In this document: one piece after another, positions 41,962 to 47,965 of the stretch | Layout of the letters: every line of letters begins with the position of its first letter | Numbering within the stretch: the first letter of the stretch is position 1 | Assembly (NCBI GenBank): GCA_003222035.1 | Contig: QHUS01000054.1 | Span: forward strand, 1 to 52,970 | Direction of reading: 5' to 3' | Source of the DNA: Gemmatimonadota bacterium | Lineage (GTDB): Bacteria; Gemmatimonadota; Gemmatimonadetes; Gemmatimonadales; GWC2-71-9 | Length of the DNA stretch: 52,970 nt | Position numbers and translations under genes: made by a program | Notes under the pieces: generated by a model | Seen by the model: the letters and a program-made list of their open reading frames with translations, nothing else | Told to the model about the DNA's origin: nothing | Databases searched by the model: none

Positions 41962-42045
41962 GCCGAAGTGGTGGAACTGGTAGACGCGCTGGCTTCAGGA
42001 GCCAGTGGGCGCAAGCCCGTGGGGGTTCGAGTCCCCCCTTCGGCA
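41962..42045 (+). tRNA. tRNA-Leu (anticodon CAG)
   Basis: 84 nt. Acceptor stem GCCGAAG pairs with CTTCGGC, followed by discriminator A; CCA is not encoded. The anticodon arm is CTGGC-TTCAGGA-GCCAG with anticodon CAG. A long variable arm (TGGGCGCAAGCCCG) marks class II, and the T arm is GGGGG-TTCGAGT-CCCCC. Confidence 0.97.
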
Positions 42046-42056
42046 CTTCTCGACGG

Positions 42057-43484
42057 CTAGTATCTCGGCAGACTCGGATCCACGTTCACCGCCCACGCGT
42101 CGATCCCACCCCGCAGACTGCGCACCTTCGAGAAGCCAGCCGCCTTCAGGATGTCGAGCGCTTTGAGTGAGCGCGCGCCATGATGGCAATGGGTCACGAT
42201 CTCGCGATGGCCGTCGAGCTCCCCCAGCCGATCGGGCAGCTCTCCCAGCGGGATGAGCACGGCGCCGTCGATGTGGGCGATCTCGTGCTCGTGGGGCTCA
42301 CGGACGTCGATCACCAGCAGGTCGGGGTTGCGCTGCCATTCGTCGTGGAGCTCCTGGGCGGAGATCTCGGCCCCATCATACGACGGTTCCGCGCCGATCC
42401 CGCAGAAGGCCTGGTAGTCGATGAGCTCGGTGACGGTCGGATGCGCGCCGCACACCGGGCAGTCGGGATCCTTCTCCAGCGTGAGCTCGCGGAACTGCAA
42501 TTTCAGCGCATCGAACAGGAGCAGGCGCCCGATGAGCGGCTCGCCCGCGCCGAGGATGAGCTTGATGGTCTCCATGGCCTGGATCGAGCCGATGATGCCG
42601 GGCAGGACGCCCAGCACTCCGCCTTCGGCGCACGACGGTACCAGCCCCGGAGGCGGCGGCTCGGCGTAGAGGCAGCGGTAGCAGGGCCCGCGCTTCGCGT
42701 GGAACACCGATGCCTGGCCCTCGAACCGGAATATTGAGCCATAGACGTTCGGCTTGTCGAGCAGCACGCACGCATCGTTGACGAGGTAGCGAGTGGGGAA
42801 ATTGTCCGTGCCGTCCGCCACGATGTCGAACTCGCGGATGATGTCGAGGGCATTCTCGGAGATGAGCCGGGTCTCGAACCTTTCGACCTGGACGTTGGGG
42901 TTCAGGTCCCGGATGCGCGCCGCGGCCGACTCGAGCTTGGAGACGCCCACCGTGGACGTGCCGTGCAGGATCTGGCGCTGCAGGTTGGTTTTGTCTACGA
43001 CGTCGAAATCCACGAGCCCGAGCGTCCCGACGCCGGCCGCGGCGAGGTACAGGGCGGCCGGCGAGCCGAGCCCGCCCGCACCGACGAGCAGCACGCGCGC
43101 CGCCTTGAGCTTCTTCTGGCCCTCGACGCCGACATCGGGCAGAATGAGGTGGCGCGAGTAGCGCAGGATCTCCTCGTGCGACAGCTTGGGCAGCGGTTCT
43201 GCCACCGCCGTACCTCCAGCAATGCTGGGGATGATCGAGACCGTGTCACCAGCCTTGATGGGCGTCTCGCGCTGGGCGAGCTGGCGGATGTCCCGGTCGT
43301 TCACGTAGACGTTGACAAAGCTGCGGAGCCGGCCGTCGTCCGCAAAGAGATGCGGCTTGAGCGCCGCGTGGTCACCGGTCAGGCGGTCGAGCAGCTCCCC
43401 TACGCTGCGCGCTTCCAGCTGAAGCGAGTCACGCCCACCCACAAACGGGCGGAGCGGCGTCGGAATGAGAATCGTCACTGCCAT
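42057..43484 (-). CDS. CysO-MoeB-rhodanese fusion: ubiquitin-like sulfur carrier joined to its E1-like activating enzyme
   Basis: 475 aa in three domains. Residues 1-91 are a ThiS/MoaD-type beta-grasp domain closely resembling mycobacterial CysO (ILIPTPLRPFVGG, SFVNVYVNDRDIR, IIPSIAGG), with the Gly90-Gly91 that would be adenylated. Residues 100-350 are a ThiF/MoeB adenylyltransferase (GAGGLGSPAALYLA at 135-148; DGTDNF at 224-229) with zinc pairs Cys268/271 and Cys342/345. Residues 375-473 are a rhodanese domain with active-site Cys433 (CHHGARS). The protein should adenylate the carrier's C-terminus and load it with sulfur. Because the Gly-Gly is internal, a cut is needed first; the JAMM protease gene upstream overlaps by 10 bp. 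GGAAGG precedes the ATG. Confidence 0.9.
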   Translation of the reverse strand: MAVTILIPTPLRPFVGGRDSLQLEARSVGELLDRLTGDHAALKPHLFADDGRLRSFVNVYVNDRDIRQLAQRETPIKAGDTVSIIPSIAGGTAVAEPLPKLSHEEILRYSRHLILPDVGVEGQKKLKAARVLLVGAGGLGSPAALYLAAAGVGTLGLVDFDVVDKTNLQRQILHGTSTVGVSKLESAAARIRDLNPNVQVERFETRLISENALDIIREFDIVADGTDNFPTRYLVNDACVLLDKPNVYGSIFRFEGQASVFHAKRGPCYRCLYAEPPPPGLVPSCAEGGVLGVLPGIIGSIQAMETIKLILGAGEPLIGRLLLFDALKLQFRELTLEKDPDCPVCGAHPTVTELIDYQAFCGIGAEPSYDGAEISAQELHDEWQRNPDLLVIDVREPHEHEIAHIDGAVLIPLGELPDRLGELDGHREIVTHCHHGARSLKALDILKAAGFSKVRSLRGGIDAWAVNVDPSLPRY

Positions 43485-43918
43485 ACGACCTTCCGTTCTT
43501 CGCGAGTGATAGGCTCTCCGTCAAACGACCCGCGGTCATCGGTGAGGACCCAACTCTTCATCTCACCGGCGCGGCCGCGTCCCACGCCCACGATCACGTA
43601 GGACAGCCACGGCCACGCGTGCTCCCGATCGAACGCGGACGGCGCGGGCGGGTGATCGGGATGTGAGTGATACACGCCGATCACGTCGAGTCCGTCGCGG
43701 TCCAGCTTCTCCTGCGCCCGCCGGAACGATTCCGGCTCGATCAGATAACGGTTGCGCGCCGCATCGGTGCGCTGGTTCACGAGCGGCACCACCTGGACGA
43801 CGACTTTGCGATCGGCTTCGAGGACACCGCCGAGCAACCCGCATGCCTCAGCCGGATAGTCGGCCTCGCCGTGCCGGCGGATCGCCGCCTCGTGGCGTGG
43901 ATCGAGCACGAGCGTCAT
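43475..43918 (-). CDS. mec: JAMM/MPN+ metalloprotease, Mec-like
   Basis: 147 aa from ATG 43918 (ATGA overlap with cysM). Full JAMM site: Glu24 (PAEACGLL), and HSHPDHPPAPSAFD supplying His84, His86, Ser94 and Asp97. In mycobacteria Mec cuts cysteine off the CysO-cysteine adduct. Here it lies between cysM and the CysO-MoeB fusion, so it probably does the same and may also free the carrier from the fusion (inference). Confidence 0.92.
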   Translation of the reverse strand: MTLVLDPRHEAAIRRHGEADYPAEACGLLGGVLEADRKVVVQVVPLVNQRTDAARNRYLIEPESFRRAQEKLDRDGLDVIGVYHSHPDHPPAPSAFDREHAWPWLSYVIVGVGRGRAGEMKSWVLTDDRGSFDGEPITREERKVVWQ

Positions 43919-44913
43919 GGTGCGCCCCTCTCCCCCGGTCCCGTGAGCCGCCGGTGCTCGCTCAGGTACCGCGTCCCCGAGTCGGGAGCGATGACCACGA
44001 CCAGGGCGGACGAAGGCGGGCGAGGGCGGTCGAGGGCGGTGAGAGTGCGCTCCGCCGCTACGATGGCGGCGCCGGTAGACCAGCCACCGAACAAGCCGGC
44101 CTCCCTGGCCAGGCGTCGCACGGCGTCTTCCGCCTCCTCCGTCTTCACGAACTCGGTTCGATCGGGCAATCCCGGATCGTAGATCCCCGGGACGATCGCC
44201 GTGGCCAGGTGCTTCAAGCCTTCGAGACCGTGGAACGGGCCGTCGGGTTGCACCGCGACCAGCTCGATCGCCGGATTCAGCTCCTTCAGGCGCCGGCCGG
44301 TTCCCATCAGCGTTCCCGTCGTGCCCACTCCCGCCACCAGCGCCGTGACCCGGCCCGCGGTCTGGCACCAGATCTCCTCTGCCGTGGTGACGTAGTGCGC
44401 CCGCGGATTAGCCGGATGGTTGTATTGATCGGCATACCAGTAGAGATCTGGGCGGCCCGCCGCGAGCCGGATGGCTTCCCGAATCGCCCCGTCCGAGCCA
44501 TCCAGAGGGTCGGTGAAGATCACCTCGGCGCCGTAGGTCTCGAGCAGCGCCTTACGCTCCGCGCTGGCGTTGGCGGGCACGCACACGGTGACCCCAATCC
44601 CCGCGGCGGCGCCGAGCATTGCGTAAGCGATCGCCGTGTTGCCGCTCGAAGAATCCAGCAGCCGTTTGGCCGGCAGCTCGCCGCGTGCAATGCCGTCGCG
44701 CAGGATGAACAACGCCGCGCGGTCCTTCACGGAGCCGCCGGGGTTGAGCCACTCGGCCTTGAGAAACAAGGGCGGACGAGGGCGGTGGAGGGCGTTGGAG
44801 GGCGGTAGAGGTATGAGCGGCGTATTGCCGACAAGACCCCACAGCGCAGGCTCGCGGGCGCTTACCTCCGCCGTCTTCCACCGCCCTTCACCGCCTTTCA
44901 CCGCAGTCTTCAT
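43915..44913 (-). CDS. cysM: Cysteine synthase CysM-like, carrying repeat-derived insertions
   Basis: 332 aa from ATG 44913 (ATGA overlap with the sulfurtransferase). PLP fold type II: LVGNTPL, NPGGSVKDRAA with the PLP lysine Lys63, SSSGNTA loop (88-94), GVGTTGTLMGTG. Together with CysO and Mec it should add sulfur from thiocarboxylated carrier to an activated serine; O-phosphoserine or O-acetylserine is not decidable. Three stretches are encoded by G-rich decamer repeats: residues 1-16, about 36-49 (PPSNALHRPRPPLF) and about 290-303 (TALDRPRPPSSAL). They add Pro/Arg-rich segments at loops, so the fold may survive. Confidence 0.93.
   Translation of the reverse strand: MKTAVKGGEGRWKTAEVSAREPALWGLVGNTPLIPLPPSNALHRPRPPLFLKAEWLNPGGSVKDRAALFILRDGIARGELPAKRLLDSSSGNTAIAYAMLGAAAGIGVTVCVPANASAERKALLETYGAEVIFTDPLDGSDGAIREAIRLAAGRPDLYWYADQYNHPANPRAHYVTTAEEIWCQTAGRVTALVAGVGTTGTLMGTGRRLKELNPAIELVAVQPDGPFHGLEGLKHLATAIVPGIYDPGLPDRTEFVKTEEAEDAVRRLAREAGLFGGWSTGAAIVAAERTLTALDRPRPPSSALVVVIAPDSGTRYLSEHRRLTGPGERGAP
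44004..44043. repeat. Decamer repeat inside cysM (four units)
   Basis: Four tandem 10-nt units on the plus strand, GGGCGGACGA, AGGCGGGCGA, GGGCGGTCGA, GGGCGGTGAG. Read in the cysM frame on the other strand they encode the DRPRPP segment near the C-terminus. The first unit is identical to the first unit of the element at 44770. Confidence 0.8.
44770..44912. repeat. Inverted pair of decamer repeats in the 5' part of cysM
   Basis: Plus-strand units at 44770-44811 (GGGCGGACGA, GGGCGGTGGA, GGGCGTTGGA, GGGCGGTAGA) face complementary units at about 44872-44908 (CCACCGCCCT, TCACCGCCTT and similar), 60 nt apart. The first arm encodes residues 36-49 of CysM and the second its first 16 residues, so the element reaches the start codon. 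Confidence 0.75.
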
Positions 44914-45761
44914 TCTGCTCCCTTCGCAATCGGCGCGCCGACCAGATTCCCCCACTCCGTCCACGAGCCGTCGTAGTTGCGCACCTTTTTCACACCCAGG
45001 AGGTACTTGAGCGCAAACCAGGTGTGGCTCGACCGCTCGCCGATGCGGCAATACGCGATGACTTCGTTCTTGCCGTCGATCACTTTGGCGCCTTTGTAGA
45101 GCTGCACCAGCTCGTCATGTGGCTTGAACGTCCCGTCTGCCGCGACGGCTTTGCTCCACGGCACGTTCTTCGCGCCCGGGATGTGCCCCGCGCGCTGCGC
45201 CGTCTCCGTCATGCCGGGAGGGGCGATGATCTCGCCCACGAACTCGGGGCTCGACCGCACATCCACGAGCGCCGTCTTGCCTCCCTTGAGCGCCTTCTCC
45301 ACGTCAGGACGCTTGGCCCGTAGGGCCGCGTTCACCTTTTTCGGGACCGGATATGCGAACGGTCGGACGGTCGGACGGTCGGACTGGAGCGGTCGGCCTT
45401 CCGCCACCCACTTCGCACGGCCGCCGTTCATCAGTTTCGCGTTGGTGTGCCCGTACAGCTGCAGCAGCCAGAACGCGAACGCGGCGAACCAGTTGTTGTT
45501 GTCGCCATACAACACGACCGTGGTCTTGGGCGTCACGCCCGCCTCCGAGAGCAGCTTGGCGAACGCCCGCTTGTCGGGAATGTCCCGGCGCACGGGGTCG
45601 TTCAGCTGCGACTGCCAATTCCATCCGACCGCGCCGGTGATGTGCCCGGAGTCGTACGCCGTCGTGTCGACGTCGACCTCGATCAGGCGGACGCCGGAAT
45701 CAGTGAGGTGCCCCGCCACCCACTCGGTGGACACGAGCACGTCGGGATGCGAATACGCCAC
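44910..45761 (-). CDS. sseA: Two-domain thiosulfate/3-mercaptopyruvate sulfurtransferase
   Basis: 283 aa from GTG 45761 (GGAGG, 6-nt spacer). Inactive N-terminal rhodanese domain (YDSGHITGAVGWNWQSQL) and active C-terminal one (LVDVRSSPEF, active-site Cys in AYCRIGERSSHTW). It would deliver sulfane sulfur, plausibly to the rhodanese-E1-carrier fusion. The linker (residues about 125-135, QSDRPTVRPF) is encoded by a GGTCGGAC repeat. First gene behind the Rrf2 regulator and a palindromic operator candidate. Confidence 0.92.
   Translation of the reverse strand: MAYSHPDVLVSTEWVAGHLTDSGVRLIEVDVDTTAYDSGHITGAVGWNWQSQLNDPVRRDIPDKRAFAKLLSEAGVTPKTTVVLYGDNNNWFAAFAFWLLQLYGHTNAKLMNGGRAKWVAEGRPLQSDRPTVRPFAYPVPKKVNAALRAKRPDVEKALKGGKTALVDVRSSPEFVGEIIAPPGMTETAQRAGHIPGAKNVPWSKAVAADGTFKPHDELVQLYKGAKVIDGKNEVIAYCRIGERSSHTWFALKYLLGVKKVRNYDGSWTEWGNLVGAPIAKGAE
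45361..45384. repeat. GGTCGGAC octamer repeat inside sseA
   Basis: Three perfect tandem 8-nt copies, followed by a partial GGTCGG after 6 nt. The copies total 24 nt, so the reading frame is kept; they encode SDRPTVRP in the linker between the rhodanese domains. Confidence 0.8.
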
Positions 45762-45781
45762 GGTTTGCCTCCAATCAGGTT

Positions 45782-45806
45782 AAACCCGACAGGCCCAGTC
45801 GGGTTT
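45782..45806. promoter_or_regulatory. 25-bp palindrome, IscR type-1-like operator candidate
   Basis: Perfect 9-bp arms AAACCCGAC and GTCGGGTTT around 7 nt, in the 76-bp gap between the Rrf2 gene and sseA, with an 8-nt A/T tract (45813-45820) beside it. Length and bases agree with about 19 of 25 positions of the E. coli IscR type-1 consensus as I remember it. The alternative is a terminator-like hairpin, but no T-tract follows it in the direction of transcription. I see no clear promoter boxes in this gap. Confidence 0.55.
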
Positions 45807-45837
45807 GAGTTCAAAAAAAACAGTTGGGATGGCGGGA

Positions 45838-46293
45838 CTAGTTCCCGGCCAGTGCCCCGGCGATGTGGTACAGCTCAGGCTCATCGTGCGTCAGGTCCGC
45901 GAGCGAAATGCCGGCCAACAGATCGTTGATCCGTTGCTCGAGCATTCGCCAAACGGGCCGGATGCTGCACGCAGCCTCCGGACTACATCGCTGGGGATCG
46001 ACGGGATGGAGATCGCAGTTGACTTCGAAGGTGACATGCTCCGAGGCCTCGATCACGTCTTTTACGGTGATGACGTGAGGCTCCCGGGCGAGGTAGTAGC
46101 CGCCCTTGGCACCGCGCACCGAATCCACCAGACCGGCGCGCCGCAGGCGCAACAGAATCTGCTCGACGTAGTCGTGCGGTAACCGCTCCTGCTCGGCGAG
46201 CTCGCGCGCCGCGACGGGCCGCCCCTGCCCCGCCCGCTTCGCGAGATTCAGGGAAACGATCAACCCGTACTCAGCCCAGGTGGTGACGCGCAT
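45838..46293 (-). CDS. Rrf2-family regulator with three cysteines (IscR/CymR-like)
   Basis: 151 aa from ATG 46293; the frame upstream is not homologous. Winged helix-turn-helix at about 1-65 (AARELAEQERLPHDYVEQIL, LVDSVRGAKGGYYLA), then Cys93, Cys103 and Cys109 (spacing x9, x5) in the place where IscR binds its [2Fe-2S] cluster, followed by the usual IRPVW helix. It heads the sulfur locus and probably controls it according to iron-sulfur or cysteine status (inference). Confidence 0.9.
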   Translation of the reverse strand: MRVTTWAEYGLIVSLNLAKRAGQGRPVAARELAEQERLPHDYVEQILLRLRRAGLVDSVRGAKGGYYLAREPHVITVKDVIEASEHVTFEVNCDLHPVDPQRCSPEAACSIRPVWRMLEQRINDLLAGISLADLTHDEPELYHIAGALAGN

Positions 46294-46299
46294 GGGAAT

Positions 46300-46329
46300 A
46301 ATATACGGCGGTAGCCCCGCACAACCCAA
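46300..46329 (-). promoter_or_regulatory. Promoter of the Rrf2 regulator, apparently leaderless
   Basis: On the minus strand: -35 TTGGGT (46324-46329), 18-nt spacer, -10 TATATT (46300-46305). Only 6 nt lie between the -10 box and the ATG at 46293 and there is no ribosome site, so transcription would start at or next to the start codon. Confidence 0.6.
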
Positions 46330-46337
46330 CCCCGCCA

Positions 46338-46435
46338 GGGCGGTAGAAGGCGGTAGAAGGCGGTGAATGCGCCACTTACCGCCCTCCACCGTCCTCTACC
46401 GCCCTCTACCGACCTCTACCGACCTCTACCGACCT
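46338..46435. repeat. Inverted decamer-repeat array between rrf2 and the barrel-like gene
   Basis: On the plus strand three GGGCGGTAGA-type units (46338-46367) face six complementary units (CCACCGTCCT, CTACCGCCCT, CTACCGACCT x3 and a partial; about 46377-46435). On the minus strand the larger arm reads GGTCGGTAGA x3, GGGCGGTAGA, GGACGGTGGA. It supplies the last ten codons and the TAG stop of the gene to its right. Not a CRISPR: there are no spacers. Confidence 0.85.
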
Positions 46436-47452
46436 CAGTCTCGGGCTCACACTCGCCCCAACCTGCACGCCGAACACGTTCTCCCCGGAGTTGCGCTGCA
46501 ACCACAGCAGGCGGGCGTTCAGGTTCCACAGGACGGAGCCGCTCAACAGGTCCGCTCCGAGCCCGCCGTGCGCGCCCTGGGCCATACCGCGATCCGGGCC
46601 TTCGGCGTAGAAGCCCGCGAGCAGCAAACCTGCTTCGGCGTACAGCCGCCCCCACCGCGGGCGGGCGGACGCCTCGTAGCCAGGCGCGAAGAGAATGGCA
46701 TTTGGCTGGCAGCCCGGTGCGCAGTTGCCGGCGGTGACCTCGAGTGGCGCGTAGTCGATCTGCAGGCCCACGGCGCCGCCGTTTTTGGTGTCGCGCCTGA
46801 ACCGGGCGCCAACCAGCGGCGCCCGCGCGCGCAGTGAGCCGGCGATCGGGGCGTAGAGGCTCGCGACGGGACCTACGGTGCCGGCGAGGAATTCGCCCGT
46901 GCGCGGCGGACCAAACATGATCGAGGCATTGGCCACGGCCTCGAGCGCCTGAATCTCGGTGCCAGGAACTTGCAGGAATCGCCCTTCGATGGTGGCGGCG
47001 GCGTACGAGCCCACGTTCACGCGCAGGCCGAGGCCGTAGGAGAAGGCGAAATTGCTCGTGGTCGTCACCGTGTCGCTGCACGCGAGGGGCAGGCACAGCG
47101 ACGACGACTCGCCGACCCGCGCCAGGCCGACCATGGACCCCGCGAACGGCGCCACGACGCCGCGTGAGCCGACGGGATAGTAGCGGGCATCGAGGCTATA
47201 CAGCGTCATGCGACGCACGCGCCCGTCGGTCGAGAGGTCGTCGTAGCGAGCGATCGTCACGCCGCTTTCGCCCGCGTCGGCCGTGAGCACGGCGGCCGAT
47301 CCGCCCCAGGATGAGAAGCCGTGGCTCGCGCCCGAGAGATCCTGCAGGTTGAGCGTCGAATAAATGGGAGCGATGCGGAACTGCCGCTGGGCGTGCGCGG
47401 ATGCGACGCTGATGAGCGACAGCGCCGCGGCCGCAATGCATGCCGTGCGCAT
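46406..47452 (-). CDS. Secreted beta-barrel-like protein, unknown function
   Basis: 348 aa from ATG 47452, which gives a canonical signal peptide (MRTACIAAAALSLISVASAHAQ). A GTG at 47500 near a GGGGGAGG is the alternative. The mature part alternates aromatic/aliphatic and polar residues in strand-like blocks (TLYSLDARYYPVG, FAFSYGLGLRVNVG, ATIEGRFLQV, RLYAEAGLLLAGFYA), which suggests an outer-membrane barrel; there are two cysteine pairs. The final residues (SVEVGRGR) and the stop come from a repeat element, so the original C-terminus may be lost. Confidence 0.65.
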   Translation of the reverse strand: MRTACIAAAALSLISVASAHAQRQFRIAPIYSTLNLQDLSGASHGFSSWGGSAAVLTADAGESGVTIARYDDLSTDGRVRRMTLYSLDARYYPVGSRGVVAPFAGSMVGLARVGESSSLCLPLACSDTVTTTSNFAFSYGLGLRVNVGSYAAATIEGRFLQVPGTEIQALEAVANASIMFGPPRTGEFLAGTVGPVASLYAPIAGSLRARAPLVGARFRRDTKNGGAVGLQIDYAPLEVTAGNCAPGCQPNAILFAPGYEASARPRWGRLYAEAGLLLAGFYAEGPDRGMAQGAHGGLGADLLSGSVLWNLNARLLWLQRNSGENVFGVQVGASVSPRLRSVEVGRGR

Positions 47453-47520
47453 GGAGAAGGGATAGCGGCGAGCGGGGTCGGATTCGGTGACTCGAATCAC
47501 GACCTCCCCCGTGACGCGGC

Positions 47521-47943
47521 TTACTTAATGAGCAATCCTACGAGGAGACCGGCCACGTTCGCCCGCACGAGCCACGACCAAAACGTCGCCTTCAGCAGCG
47601 GTCGGACCTTGTCATACCACACGCCGCTGCCGATGGTCGAGAGCGCGATGGTGATCAACCAGAGCATCGTCGCGAACTCCATCCCCGCCAGCGGGCCGCC
47701 ACCCTGCACCCACAGCCCCGCCTTCAAGCGTTGATAGAAGCCGGCCAGGAGCACGCCGAAGACCAGCGCCAGCACCGCGGACTTCGGCATGTTCGCGGCC
47801 ATCACCTTCTTCTGTTCTTCGGGCGTCGGAGGCATCGTGCCGAACGCATGCATTTCCGGACCGGTGAAGACCTTCCCCCACATGACGTAGTCCGCGATCC
47901 ACGCTCCGACACCGGCGATCAGTCCCGCGACGATCCAGTGCAT
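47521..47943 (-). CDS. Small four-helix membrane protein (DUF1761-like)
   Basis: 140 aa with a strong ribosome site (GAGGAGGA). Hydrophobic segments at about 3-20, 55-72, 86-105 and 120-138; the second half of helix one contains WIADYVMWGKVF, as in DUF1761 proteins. It is encoded just after aspA. Role unknown. Confidence 0.7.
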   Translation of the reverse strand: MHWIVAGLIAGVGAWIADYVMWGKVFTGPEMHAFGTMPPTPEEQKKVMAANMPKSAVLALVFGVLLAGFYQRLKAGLWVQGGGPLAGMEFATMLWLITIALSTIGSGVWYDKVRPLLKATFWSWLVRANVAGLLVGLLIK

Positions 47944-47965
47944 GAGTGCTCCTCCTCACACAGGT

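Noticed and set aside
45782-45806. Rho-independent terminator between rrf2 and sseA
   Set aside because: The stem is perfect, but no T-tract follows it in the direction of transcription (the T-tract precedes it); an operator fits better.
46338-46435. Possible CRISPR array
   Set aside because: Units are 10 nt, directly adjacent and in two opposed arms; there are no spacers and no cas genes.
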